Below, one piece after another: positions 16,209-25,600 of a stretch of DNA of 64,000 bases. The notes under the pieces are model-generated. The model saw only the letters and a list, made by a program, of their open reading frames with translations, was not told the DNA's origin and did no database searches. The stretch comes from Caloramator fervidus (GTDB taxonomy: Bacteria > Bacillota > Clostridia > Clostridiales > Caloramatoraceae). Positions within the stretch are counted from its first letter, which is position 1; each line of letters begins with the position of its first letter. The position numbers were made by a program, and so were the translations under genes. The stretch lies in contig NZ_FNUK01000001.1 of the NCBI RefSeq assembly GCF_900108045.1, positions 1-64,000 of the forward strand, read 5' to 3'.

Positions 16209-16607
16209 ATGAGAAGGTTTATATTACAGGGAATAAAGAAAAGTTTTATCTACAGCCTTGTATCTTTAGTTTTGATTTTAGTAGTTTCCCTTATCTTTTC
16301 TTTTATAAAGGGCACAAGTTTTTTAAAGCTTTCCTATACCCTTCTTTATGCTTTAGGGGCTTTTTCTTCCATATTTTCTGTTCCCTACTTTTTTAAAAAG
16401 GATGAGGACCCTAAAATTGCCCTGTATAGAAGAAAAAACCCTTTATTTGGATTTTACAGCATATTTGACAATCCCTATGCGGAAAGGGCAGAGCTTGAAT
16501 CCATAGAGGAGTTTAAAGGGGAAGGATTTTGGATAGGAGTTTTTATAGTTCTTTATTCTATATTAATTCTTATTTTTGCTGTTTTAGTTGAAAAAATTTA
16601 TTACTAA
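16209..16607 (+). CDS. Small membrane protein of unknown function
   Basis: 132 aa with three hydrophobic segments (about 12-35, 43-62 and 108-128) and a charged cytoplasmic or external loop containing NPLFGFYSIFDNPYAERAELESIEEF. I do not recognise the family. The ATG at 16209 is chosen because AAAGAGGTGGG lies 3-5 nt upstream; an earlier ATG at 16191 has no site. It ends 11 nt before lgt and is probably cotranscribed with it. Confidence 0.65.
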   Translation: MRRFILQGIKKSFIYSLVSLVLILVVSLIFSFIKGTSFLKLSYTLLYALGAFSSIFSVPYFFKKDEDPKIALYRRKNPLFGFYSIFDNPYAERAELESIEEFKGEGFWIGVFIVLYSILILIFAVLVEKIYY

Positions 16608-16618
16608 GGAGGTAAATT

Positions 16619-17380
16619 ATGCATCCCATACTTTTTAAAATAGGTCCTATAACTATTTACACCTACGGCTTTTTAATGGCGGTTGCTATAATTTCAGGAA
16701 TAATTATAGCTTCTTATAGAGGAGAGAAAATAGGAATAAAAAAAGATATAATATATGATTTATCTTTCTATGGAATTTTAGGAGGGCTTATAGGGGCAAA
16801 GCTTCTTTACTTTATAGCTGAAGCAAAAACTATATTTAAAAATCCAAAGGAAATTTTATACATGCTAACAAGCGGTTTTGTAGTATATGGAGCTTTAATT
16901 GGAGGAGTTTTAACAGGGTATATATACTGTAAAGTTAAAGGAATAAACTTTTTAAAAATGTTTGACCTTTTAGCTCCATCAATGGCCTTTGCCCAAGGTG
17001 TAGGAAGATTAGGATGTTTTTTTGCAGGATGTTGCTATGGAAAACCTACAGACCTTCCAATAGGGGTTGTTTTTAAAAACTCCCCCTTTGCTCCAAATGG
17101 AGTAAAACTTATCCCAACCCAGCTTATATCCAGCATAGGTAACTTTATAATTTTTACTATATTAATCCTTTATTCCAAAAAAGAAAGAAAACAAGGCAAA
17201 GTTGCAGCCCTTTATATGCTTTTATACAGCATAGGAAGATTTTTAATAGAATTTTTAAGGGGAGATTTTAGAGGAAATGTAGGCCCCTTTTCAACTTCTC
17301 AGTTTATAAGCATAATAGTATTTTTATTATCACTACTTTTATTGAACTATGAGAGACTAAGGGGGGTAAGAGACAGTTAA
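16619..17380 (+). CDS. lgt: Prolipoprotein diacylglyceryl transferase
   Basis: 253 aa, seven predicted membrane segments. Lgt moves a diacylglyceryl group from phosphatidylglycerol to the lipobox Cys of preprolipoproteins, the first step of lipoprotein maturation. The Lgt signature is clear: GRLGCFFAGCCYGKPTDLPIG, with the essential Arg and following Gly-Cys. FGLMA-like GFLMAVAII and the C-terminal GRFLIEFLRGD also fit. Ribosome site AAGGAGGTAA. A TnpB element now separates it from a lipoprotein gene at 18824 that was likely its operon neighbour. Confidence 0.95.
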   Translation: MHPILFKIGPITIYTYGFLMAVAIISGIIIASYRGEKIGIKKDIIYDLSFYGILGGLIGAKLLYFIAEAKTIFKNPKEILYMLTSGFVVYGALIGGVLTGYIYCKVKGINFLKMFDLLAPSMAFAQGVGRLGCFFAGCCYGKPTDLPIGVVFKNSPFAPNGVKLIPTQLISSIGNFIIFTILILYSKKERKQGKVAALYMLLYSIGRFLIEFLRGDFRGNVGPFSTSQFISIIVFLLSLLLLNYERLRGVRDS

Positions 17381-17469
17381 AAAATATTTATTAAAACTAT
17401 TATAAAATTGTTGAGTTTGCCAAATTAATAGGTCAAAAGCCAAGAAGATGATTAAGGGGCTGACTGAAA

Positions 17470-18657
17470 ATGATTAAAACATACAAAGTTATGCTTTTAC
17501 CAAACAATAAACAAAGAACAAAACTCTTTGAATGTGCCGGTGTTGCAAGGTGGGCATATAATTGGGCACTGGAGCAACAACAAAATAACTATAAAAATGG
17601 TGGAAAATTTTTAGATGACAAAACATTACGAAAGAGATTAACGCAACTTAAACAAACAGAAGAATACAAGTGGCTTAATGATTATTCAAATAATATTACA
17701 AAACAAGCGATAAAGGATGCCTGTCAAGCATATAAAAATTTCTTTGAAGGTAGAGCAAAATTTCCAAAGTTTAAGTCTAAAAAAAGAAGCAAACCAAGTT
17801 TTTATCAAGACACAGATAAAATTGTTATGACAGATACTCATGTTAAATTAGAGAAACTAACTACTTCTAAAAAGAAGAATAAACAAAAATTTAATTGGAT
17901 TAAACTGGCTGAAAAAGGAAGAATACCAATAGGTAAAAATATAAAATACTCTAATCCACGCATAACTTTTGATGGTTTAAATTGGTGGTTATCAATAGGA
18001 GTAGAAGAAGAAACACAGCAAGGTAATACCCAATATTCAGAAGGAATTGGTATAGATTTAGGAGTAAAGGATTTAGCAGTAGTTAGCACAGGACAAAAGT
18101 TTAAGAATATAAACAAATCAAGCAAGGTAAAAAAACTTGAAAAGAGGCTTAAACGACTGCAAAGGAAATTGTCTAAAAAATATGAACTAAATAAAATTAA
18201 AATAGAAGGAGGTGAATACCGTTACAGAAAAACTAAAAACATTAAAAAGTTAGAATTCCTTGTTCTAAAGACACGAAGAAGGCTTAAAAATATAAGGCAC
18301 AATTATATCCATCAAATAACTACATCTTTGGTGAGAGCCAAGCCAAAGTATGTAGTAATGGAAAGCTTAAATACTTGTGGAATGCTTAAAAATAGAAAAC
18401 TCTCAAAGGCAATACAAGAACAAGCTTTCCATGAATTTAAAAGACAGATGGAATATAAATGTGCCTTAAATGGAATTAAGTTTATACTTGCAGATAGATT
18501 CTATCCTTCAAGCAAAATTTGTAGTAGATGTAGTAGTGTAAAAGATAATCTATCGTTATCAGAAAGGGTTTTTGTATGTGATAACTGTGGATATGAAATA
18601 GATAGGGACTTAAATGCAAGTATAAATCTTAAAAATTATGGCAAATCAATAGCATAA
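17470..18657 (+). CDS. tnpB: TnpB RNA-guided nuclease of an IS605-type element
   Basis: 395 aa, within the usual range for intact TnpB. The RuvC triad is complete: Asp196 (GIDLGVKDLAV), Glu298 (VMESLNT) and Asp380 (DRDLNAS). The zinc finger has CSRC (Cys351, Cys354) and CDNC (Cys370, Cys373). The N-terminal part (YKVMLLPNNKQRTKLFECAGVARWAYNWAL) is the usual OrfB helix-turn-helix region. Known TnpB proteins cut DNA guided by an RNA from the 3' end of their own transcript and favour retention of the element. The gene is undamaged, so it may be active. Ribosome site is weak (AAGGGGC). Confidence 0.93.
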   Translation: MIKTYKVMLLPNNKQRTKLFECAGVARWAYNWALEQQQNNYKNGGKFLDDKTLRKRLTQLKQTEEYKWLNDYSNNITKQAIKDACQAYKNFFEGRAKFPKFKSKKRSKPSFYQDTDKIVMTDTHVKLEKLTTSKKKNKQKFNWIKLAEKGRIPIGKNIKYSNPRITFDGLNWWLSIGVEEETQQGNTQYSEGIGIDLGVKDLAVVSTGQKFKNINKSSKVKKLEKRLKRLQRKLSKKYELNKIKIEGGEYRYRKTKNIKKLEFLVLKTRRRLKNIRHNYIHQITTSLVRAKPKYVVMESLNTCGMLKNRKLSKAIQEQAFHEFKRQMEYKCALNGIKFILADRFYPSSKICSRCSSVKDNLSLSERVFVCDNCGYEIDRDLNASINLKNYGKSIA

Positions 18658-18800
18658 CACTATGTACCCATACGTTAGTGGGGAATTTAAGCCTTCGGAG
18701 TGTCAAATAAACACAAGTAGGGTTAACCGAAAGTGGGCACGATGAACAAGGAAGGAAACATAAACTTTATAAGGTTTTATATATACCTTATAAAGTTTTG
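18600..18800 (+). ncRNA. Probable omega-RNA (reRNA) of the TnpB element
   Basis: The sequence overlapping the tnpB 3' end and running past the stop has the usual look of a TnpB guide scaffold: GGGGAATTTAAGCCTTCGGAG, then short stems and CGATGAACAAGGAAG, just before the right-end hairpin. In characterised systems the scaffold ends at the right end of the element and the flanking host DNA becomes the guide. Boundaries are estimates by analogy. Confidence 0.55.
18762..18798. repeat. Right-end hairpin of the TnpB element
   Basis: AAACTTTATAAGGT (18762-18775) and ACCTTATAAAGTTT (18785-18798) form a perfect 14-bp stem with a 9-nt loop. IS605-family elements carry such subterminal palindromes as TnpA binding sites. 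It could also work as a terminator, but the following T-run is short. Confidence 0.65.
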
Positions 18801-18823
18801 TAAGTTTTCTGTAACGGGATTAA

Positions 18824-19570
18824 GTGAGACGCTTTTTAATACTTTTATCCTTGTTTTTTCTAACTTCTTGTGGGAGGGTAAACCCTGATATAAAAGGTGA
18901 GCTTAGTGAAAACATAGAAAGAATAGTTATAACAAACACCCGCTATGCTGGAAGATATACCATAATAGATAAAAAAGCAATTTTAAGGTTTAAAAATAAA
19001 ATAATAAGGGCAAATAAGGCAAGTATAAACTCAAATCTTGATCCCGACTTTGTGTTTGATTTTTATTCAGGAAACAAAAGGGTTGCTAGTTTTAAATATA
19101 TTGCAAAAATAAACGACAAAGAGGTTGCAAACTTAATAGATGAAAAAGGAAACCTATATAATGTTTCAACCACCATTGAAGATGAATTTATAAAAAGGCT
19201 TTTAAAGGTTTCTAAAAATGAAAATGTTCCAGAATATTATGTTTCAGCTATAAACCTTATCATAGAAAAAATAGGAGCAAAGGATTCAGTAATTGCCGTT
19301 GACCTTAAAAAAGAAGTCATGACCTTAAGATACTTAACTTCAGTTGATATAAAAGAAATATTTGAAGGAATAAACAAAAATGGAGTAAAGGTTGTTTTGA
19401 AAGATAGCACAAAAAATTATGACTATTTAATGATACTAGACACAAAAAAATATTCAGGAAATAGAGTAGAGGCAGAAATTACAGTTGTGGATAATAAAGG
19501 CACAAAGGTTTTATATAAGCTTGAAGGAAATTATAAAGACAAATGGGAGTTTTTTATAAGTTTTAAGTAA
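18824..19570 (+). CDS. Putative lipoprotein of unknown function
   Basis: 248 aa. The N-terminus MRRFLILLSLFFLTSCGRV is a lipoprotein signal with lipobox LTSC, so it would be a substrate of Lgt encoded upstream. The mature part alternates beta strands and helices and contains an internal two-part pattern (residues about 20-125 and 140-248); I do not recognise the family. Start is GTG with only a weak site (GGGA, 4 nt upstream), perhaps because the TnpB element inserted directly in front and replaced the original leader. A long terminator hairpin follows. Confidence 0.7.
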   Translation: MRRFLILLSLFFLTSCGRVNPDIKGELSENIERIVITNTRYAGRYTIIDKKAILRFKNKIIRANKASINSNLDPDFVFDFYSGNKRVASFKYIAKINDKEVANLIDEKGNLYNVSTTIEDEFIKRLLKVSKNENVPEYYVSAINLIIEKIGAKDSVIAVDLKKEVMTLRYLTSVDIKEIFEGINKNGVKVVLKDSTKNYDYLMILDTKKYSGNRVEAEITVVDNKGTKVLYKLEGNYKDKWEFFISFK

Positions 19571-19623
19571 TATTCAGCCTAGGTTGTGCATTGGCAATAT
19601 ACAACCTAGGCTGAATATTTTTG
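19569..19623 (+). terminator. Strong terminator, 19-bp perfect stem
   Basis: AATATTCAGCCTAGGTTGT (19569-19587) pairs perfectly with 19601-19619 across a 13-nt loop, followed by TTTT. The stem starts inside the stop codon of the lipoprotein gene. It is the longest perfect hairpin seen in the window. Confidence 0.8.
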
Positions 19624-19807
19624 TCTAAATTTGTCGGAAAAATTTTCTAAAAAACTCGGAACATTTTATATAACTTTCTAGTCTTTATATGTGGAAAGAA
19701 AAATTTGATAAAAATTTTTTAAAACTGTGGAACTTTTTCATAGAAACAATCGTCTATTTTAGTGCAAAAAGGAATTGTTAGAAAAAAATACATTGTAAGA
19801 ATTCCCC

Positions 19808-19836
19808 TTGAAAAATTTAACTTTTTGTTATATCAT
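19808..19836 (+). promoter_or_regulatory. Sigma-A-type promoter in a long non-coding gap
   Basis: TTGAAA (19808-19813), 17 nt, TATCAT (19831-19836). The predicted transcript starts near 19843. The preceding stretch 19624-19807 is AT-rich; I see no gene or clear structure in it. Confidence 0.6.
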
Positions 19837-19842
19837 ATTAAT

Positions 19843-20092
19843 TAGCTTAAATATCCAAAACAACCAAAAAACTGGGCTATGATGAAATTCATCATAGATA
19901 AAAAATAAGACTCAATGTCAATAGTTAGGGCGGGCAAATTTTAGGATGCCCGCCCTTGCTAATTTATAAAGGATTTTTACATCAGTTGGCTTTTAAAAAT
20001 TTTCCTTATGAAAAAATAACATTCAGCTTCCAAAAAATATTTTTCAAAGCGGAAAAGTGTAGGGGATAAAGCTTTTCCGCTTTTTGTTTTTT
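19843..20092 (+). ncRNA. Candidate small RNA or attenuated leader, about 250 nt
   Basis: No open frame with a ribosome site is visible. Three hairpins occur in order: CTATGATGA/TCATCATAG (19877-19897), AGGGCGGGCA/TGCCCGCCCT (19927-19956, much richer in G+C than the surroundings) and the terminator at 20046-20083. A promoter lies just upstream. It could be a free small RNA, or a leader whose terminator controls the sigma-factor gene 41 nt later. It does not match the RNA families I know by sequence (RNase P, SRP, tmRNA); a 6S-like closing helix was not found. Confidence 0.45.
20046..20092 (+). terminator. Intrinsic terminator upstream of the sigma-factor gene
   Basis: AAAGCGGAAAAG (20046-20057) pairs with CTTTTCCGCTTT (20072-20083), followed by TTGTTTTTT. 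No coding sequence ends in front of it, so it must end a non-coding transcript or act as an attenuator. Confidence 0.75.
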
Positions 20093-20132
20093 CCCCTTCC
20101 TTGTTTAGAATTTTAAGGGGGAGGGGGATGTT

Positions 20133-20645
20133 ATGGATAAGGAGAAGGTTTTAAAATCCTTTGAACCTCTTTTGAAAAAGTGCTGCGGTATATATTTAAA
20201 AAATTTTTCTGATTTTGAAGATGCAATGCAGGAGGGGAGGATTGCTATTTTAAAGTGTATTGAAAACTATAATGAAAATTTAAAGGTCCCCTTTGAGGCC
20301 TATGTAAAAAGGGCGGTTATAAACACTATAAGGGATTTTTCAAGAAAGATTAAAGATATGGAAAGTTTAGATGAGGCAGTAACAGAGGATGGGGAAAACT
20401 TTTATGAGATAATTGCTTCGGATTTTGACCTTGAAGGGGATTATTTTAAAAAGGAGGATATAAAGAGGCTTTATGATGCTTTAAAAAAGCTTACCAAAAA
20501 GCAAAGGGAGGTTATAATAGAGCATTTTTTCAAAGGAAAACCATTAGTTGAAATTGCAAAAAACAAAAGGTGCCACTATATGGCTGTTGTAAGGCTAAAG
20601 GATAGGGCTTTAGATAAGCTTAGGGAAAACTTTATTTTTAAATAA
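20133..20645 (+). CDS. Small sigma-70-family RNA polymerase sigma factor
   Basis: 170 aa with region 2 (DFEDAMQEGRIAILKCIENY, then VPFEAYVKRAVINTIRDFSRK, which includes the -10 recognition helix) and region 4 (LYDALKKLTKKQREVIIEHFFKG, then a helix-turn-helix LVEIAKNKRCHYMAVVRLKDRAL). Regions 1 and 3 are absent, as in ECF or UviA/TcdR-like factors. It would direct polymerase to a special promoter class. Ribosome site GGGGGAGGGGG is strong. It lies behind a candidate attenuator and just in front of three exported-protein genes, which may be its targets. No anti-sigma gene is adjacent. Confidence 0.8.
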   Translation: MDKEKVLKSFEPLLKKCCGIYLKNFSDFEDAMQEGRIAILKCIENYNENLKVPFEAYVKRAVINTIRDFSRKIKDMESLDEAVTEDGENFYEIIASDFDLEGDYFKKEDIKRLYDALKKLTKKQREVIIEHFFKGKPLVEIAKNKRCHYMAVVRLKDRALDKLRENFIFK

Positions 20646-20689
20646 AAATTACGATATAATATATGTAGCAAACCATAGGGGGAGTTTAT

Positions 20690-21958
20690 GTGAAAAGATT
20701 TTTGGCTTTTTTAATTATAATGCTTTGTTTTACCCAAGATGTATTTGCAGGAAGGGAATACCTTTTAAAGTATGCCTATCCTAAAGATGTTAAAACTAAA
20801 TCTATATACGATTTACTTGGCAAGGGGAAAAATTATAAGAATGCAAAATCAAGGAATACAAGAATTTTAAGTAGTATAAAAGATAAAGTTCCTCCTAAAG
20901 TTGTCTATACCTATCCTTCAAATGAAGCAAATAACGTTGATTTAAATGTTTCTATAAGGATAAAATTTAGTGAAAATATAAGAAAAGGGGTAAATTTTAG
21001 CAAAATATATTTAAAAAGGGGAAATGAAGGGGAAAGGTTTAGTATAGCTTTATCTAAAAATGAGGTTGTTTTAAAGGCAAGTTTAAAACCAGATTCTGTT
21101 TATACAGTTTATATTCCTAAGGAAGCTTTTTTGGATTATTCTAATAATAAGTTTTTAGGATATAGTTTCAGCTTTAAAACTAAGCAGCTGATAGCTAAAA
21201 CTTATTTAAACAGCCCCTTTAGTTTGATTATGCCAAACGTTGATTTTAGCGATAAAGATTTTAATTATGATAGCGGTGGTGAGTATTTGTTTTTTGATTA
21301 TATAAAAAGGATTAAAAATTTAAATTATGTAAAGATGGAGGGTATTCCCTTTGTTTATGAAGGAAACCAAAAAAAGTTTAATCCTTTGCTTTGCGCTGAG
21401 TATGGTCTTCAGGAGTTTACGTTTTATAAAAATGGAGATTTAGAAGCTTTTAAAGGGGCAAAATCAGCTGCAGATTATCTTATTTTGCATCAGCAAAAGG
21501 ATGGAAGTTTTATAAATGATTTTAATTATAAAGAAGGTAATATAGAAATGAAAGAAAAATGGAAAAGCGACTTGACTCAAGGGATGGCAATATCTTTATT
21601 TATAAGGCTTTATAAAGAAACGTTAGATGAAAAATATTTAAACGCTGCAAAACTTTCTTTAAAGCCTCTTTTAAATAAAAGTGTATATGATATGTTTGAT
21701 AGGAATTCTAAATATACTTTAAGCAGTCATATGTTTGTATTGTTTGGGCTTTATGATTTGTCTTTTTATAGCCCTGAAGCTTTATTAAAATTTAATGAAG
21801 GGGTTGAAACTTTAAAAAAGATTTTGCCAGATATGTTTGAAAATGAAAAGTTTTATGAAGATATTCAAATAGCTCAAATTAAAGCTTTAAATTCCATTTT
21901 AGAGGACCCTTATTTTGAAGAATTTTTAGTTGATGTTGAGCTTTTAGATGTAGAATAA
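20690..21958 (+). CDS. Exported Ig-like protein with C5-epimerase-like C-terminal domain
   Basis: 422 aa. Signal peptide at 1-21 (cut after VFA). Residues about 66-165 form an SbsA Ig-like (Big_5) domain: PPKVVYTYPSNEANNVDLNV, FSENIRKG, FSFKT. Residues about 225-390 resemble the C-terminal domain of D-glucuronyl C5-epimerases: FNPLLCAEYGLQEF, LILHQQKDGSFINDF, DLTQGMAISLFIRLYKETLDEKYLNAA. That family changes uronic acids in extracellular polysaccharides. Activity here is unproved. Start is GTG, 5 nt after GGGGGAG. A TATAAT (20655-20660) lies upstream. It converges on the gene at 21976-22578 through a shared terminator. Confidence 0.65.
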   Translation: MKRFLAFLIIMLCFTQDVFAGREYLLKYAYPKDVKTKSIYDLLGKGKNYKNAKSRNTRILSSIKDKVPPKVVYTYPSNEANNVDLNVSIRIKFSENIRKGVNFSKIYLKRGNEGERFSIALSKNEVVLKASLKPDSVYTVYIPKEAFLDYSNNKFLGYSFSFKTKQLIAKTYLNSPFSLIMPNVDFSDKDFNYDSGGEYLFFDYIKRIKNLNYVKMEGIPFVYEGNQKKFNPLLCAEYGLQEFTFYKNGDLEAFKGAKSAADYLILHQQKDGSFINDFNYKEGNIEMKEKWKSDLTQGMAISLFIRLYKETLDEKYLNAAKLSLKPLLNKSVYDMFDRNSKYTLSSHMFVLFGLYDLSFYSPEALLKFNEGVETLKKILPDMFENEKFYEDIQIAQIKALNSILEDPYFEEFLVDVELLDVE

Positions 21959-21985
21959 GGTGGGATTTTCCCACCTTATATTTCT
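21957..21985. terminator. Bidirectional terminator between converging genes
   Basis: AAGGTGGGA (21957-21965) and TCCCACCTT (21969-21977) pair with a 3-nt loop and U-rich flanks. It overlaps the stop codons of both converging genes. Confidence 0.75.
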
Positions 21986-22578
21986 ATTTCTTTATTTTCT
22001 GCTTCTTCTTTTAAGTTTATATATCCTGTGTATAAAAGTTGGTTTTTTGAGTTATAAAAGTATATTTTTGGGTTATCTTCTGGCATTATTATTTTTACAG
22101 TTTCATTAAGGTTAAAATAAATCGAGCTATTTTCAAATTTAAACTTTACAGCTCCATTTATTGAGGTTTGCTTTATTTTTATCTCCTTATACCAAGGGGT
22201 TTGACCTATTTTAATGTCTACTATGGCTTTATGTTTTGGAATTGTTGTAAAAAATATTCTATATTCTTGTTTTATAGGTCTACCGGCTAGGGATTTTATA
22301 TTTTTTTTGGTTTCTATTATATATTTTTTGTTAAGCTCATACCCCCCATCTGGAGGATAAATTATAATGCTTTTTCCATCGCTACCTTTTTTAAAGGTGC
22401 AGTTTATTATTTTACCGTTATCTTCTTTTACAACTATGCTATCTTTAGAGAATTTAATTTGAGTGTTAAATTTTAATGTCCATATTTTGTTTGGACTTAT
22501 GTTTGTAAAAGTTTTAAAATAGGAGGCATATACGGTAGAATTTATAAAAAGTAAAATTAATATGATTAACTTTTTCAT
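21976..22578 (-). CDS. Exported Ig-like (Big_5) domain protein
   Basis: 200 aa. Signal peptide KKLIILILLFINSTVYA at the N-terminus. Residues about 22-112 form an SbsA-type Ig-like domain: FTNISPNKIWTLKFNTQIKFSKDSIVV, IIIYPPDGGYELNKKYIIETKKNIKSLAGRPIKQEYRIFFTT. The second half is beta-rich without a clear family. Probably a cell-surface or extracellular protein. It is the only minus-strand gene in this cluster and shares its fold with the N-terminal part of the convergent gene at 20690. Confidence 0.65.
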   Translation of the reverse strand: MKKLIILILLFINSTVYASYFKTFTNISPNKIWTLKFNTQIKFSKDSIVVKEDNGKIINCTFKKGSDGKSIIIYPPDGGYELNKKYIIETKKNIKSLAGRPIKQEYRIFFTTIPKHKAIVDIKIGQTPWYKEIKIKQTSINGAVKFKFENSSIYFNLNETVKIIMPEDNPKIYFYNSKNQLLYTGYINLKEEAENKEIEI

Positions 22579-22686
22579 TGTATCCCCTCGCTTTTTTAAT
22601 TATATTATAAATTAGCTTTAAGTAAAAATTAAGTATAAATTTTTGTTGTTTTTTTACGATAACTAAAAGGGGGAGGGATTAGGTAT

Positions 22687-25600
22687 ATGAAAAGGATTTT
22701 AAGTGCCCTATTAGTTTTATTTTTATGTTTTACGCCTTTAGTGTCAGCTGCGCTTCCTGCAAATTCAATTATAGTTGGAAATAAAATTTATGATGTTGAA
22801 TACGTAAAGACTCATACTGATGAAGTAAATCAAGAGATTATAAAAAATGCAGGCTATATTTATTTTATAGATAATGAAGGTAAAATAGTAAATATGGAAA
22901 GTGGAAATGTAATTTCAGAGGATCAACTATCTAAAGTATTAGGAAGTAAGTTGACTTATTATGATTCATCTGGAAACGTTAAAGTTTATATTTCAGATAG
23001 CACAGGAATTTATAAAGATGTTGCTAATGAGGATGTTACTTCTTATGGATATGCTGTAGCTGATATTACAATAAGCAGCAGTTTAACTTCTGAGTATAAA
23101 GTTATTAGCGTAAGGGTTAAAGATATAAAAGGGGTTAAAAATGCTTATTCTTTTGCTGTAAATAATGAAGCTAATATAAGGAAGCTAACTGAGTCTTATA
23201 CTTATATATCACCTTTAAATTTAAACGAAAATTTAAATATGACAATTTATTTATTTACAGCAGCAGGGCTTGAGTTAGGCTCTGGTAGTGTAACTATTCC
23301 TAAAGATAAGTTAGCTTCTCAAACATATTTTAGCATCCCCTTTACAGTTACTTTAAAATCCTATTCTTCAACAGGTTTTTTAGGCAATACACCTGGAAAT
23401 TTAAGCAATGCAGGGCTTGCTGTTCAGGATGATGATTTTATATATTATAGCAATCTTGCAGATGGTGGAAAGATATATAAAAAGAGCATAACAGGAATTG
23501 ATGAATATCCCCTTGTTGAAGATAATGCTAAATATTTAAACATACAGGATGACTATATATATTACAGCAATTATTCAGATGGAGGAAAAATATATAGGGT
23601 AAAAACTGATGGAACAGGAAGACAAAGATTGAACAACGATATGTCCTCTTATATAAACGTTGTAGGAGATGATATTTATTATATAAATAATTCCGATAAA
23701 GCAAAGATTTGCAGGTTAAGGCTTGGAGCAAAACAGGTTATAACTAGTGATTCGGCTTCGTTTTTAACTGTTTTTGGAAATTATATTTATTATGTTAACA
23801 ATTCAGATAAAGGAAGGCTTTATAGAATAGATGTAAATGGCAAAAATAAAACTGCCCTTTCAAGGGTTGGCGCAAGGTATATAAACCTTTTATCAGATGG
23901 AACTTTGTTTTTCTCAGGAACAGATGGAAAGCTTTATAAGTATTCTATTCAAAGTGGAAACTTATCGGAGATTCCTATAACAAGCTATATACCTCAAAAA
24001 GGTGGAAATTCAACAAAGCCAGTAAGGGACAAGATTTCTGTTGTAAACGTTTATAGTTTAAATGAAATTTATTATAAAAGTTATTATGATGGTGGAAGGC
24101 TTTATAAGGCTGATATGTATGGTTATGGAACAAGGGTTGTGGAGGATAGCATAGGATATATTAATATAGCAGGGGATTCGATTTACTATACAAAAGGAAA
24201 CAGGCTTTATAGAATTCCTATGAATAATTCAAACAATCAAAAGCCAGAGGCTGTTGCAAAGATTAAGTTTGATGATAAGGTTGTTTTAATAGATCCTCTG
24301 CCTGTTTTAAATGTATCAGATCCTTCAGGTATAGTATTGCCGGATAAGGTTTCTGCTATAATGAGCGACAATACTATAAGGGAGCTTTTGGTTAACTGGG
24401 ATTTAAATAAAGTTTCTGTTAAAAATGGTATTTATCAATATAAAGGTAAAATTGTAGGATATGGAAATAGCGTATCCTTTGCAGCGGCGTTAAATTCAGA
24501 GTCTATAAATCCAAAGAATATTTATGTTGAAAATTCTACTGATAAGGGTCAGGATTTTATAAGGGTAACAGGATTAAAAAGTGGAGATATAGTTTACCTT
24601 TATGATCCTCAAAACATGACAAAAGCCCTTACAAAGGCAACGGCTGATAAGAATGGAATTGCAACCATAAAGTTTGAACTTAATAGCAATGGAGGAACTT
24701 TAGCCTTAACGGTTAAAAGGGCGAATAGGGCAGAAAGCAGGGCAACGGTTATTAACTACCCATCTGAAGCTCCAATTATTGTAAGCGTTGGATATAATGA
24801 AGCAGATAAGAAGTTTGAGGTTGTTTATAAAGGAAATTCAAGTAATATAAAATTTGGATTTGCGCCTTATTTAACAATAAGCCTTGATAATAAAGAACTT
24901 GATAGTAGAATAAGTTGGAATGAGGCTACAGCAGATCAAGTTGAAGGAGAGACTAACTTATATAAGTTTACTGTTTCATATGATGATTTTATGGGAGTTA
25001 TTGGAAAGGTAAATGCAAATGATACTGTAGCAAGGCTTTATGTAAAATATCAAGATGGAACTAGCCTATCAAAACCAGCGTATTTATATAAACAGGATAT
25101 GCCTTTAAATTTAGCCTTTGATGTTAATTCAAGAAGGATTTTAGGAACCGATGCAGTTATGGAATATACTTATGATCCAAATACAGACAGCTGGAGGATG
25201 TGTTCTGCGCCTTATACTGATGTAGCAACAAGTGGTAAAGTAGGTGTATATGTAAGGTATAAAGCCTATGCAAATAAGCTTCCAAGCAAATATACCTTTG
25301 TGCCATTTGTGGAAAATCCTATAATTGTTACTGCTACTAATAATGGAAATACAATCTCTGAAGGAAGCGTTGTTGAAGGAGTTGTTAATATTAGTGTAGC
25401 ATTAAATAACAATTTACCAAGCAGTGCTAAAATTTCTTCAGTAAAAGTAGATGGAATAATTAAGAGCAATTATAATAATATTGCTATTTCCGAAGAAGGA
25501 TTACACACTGTTTATGTTGAAGCTACAGTTGAAGGAGCAAAGATTACAAAAGAGTTTAAGTTTACAATAGATAATTCAGAGATTCCTTCAGCCAACATAA

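Larger units (their letters stand above)
17381..18812 (+). mobile_element. IS200/IS605-type element carrying only tnpB
   Basis: The interval holds one tnpB gene, an AT-rich upstream segment of 89 nt and a 3' segment with omega-RNA-like sequence plus a 14-bp hairpin (18762-18798). No TnpA (Y1 transposase) or serine recombinase gene is present, so it would need TnpA supplied in trans. Exact ends are not defined; likely limits are just after lgt (17381) and just before the GTG of the lipoprotein gene at 18824. Confidence 0.75.

Noticed and set aside
19626-19640. TTTGTCGGAAA, similar to a Spo0A box
   Set aside because: It differs from TTTGTCGAA at an important position, has no gene start nearby and follows a terminator.
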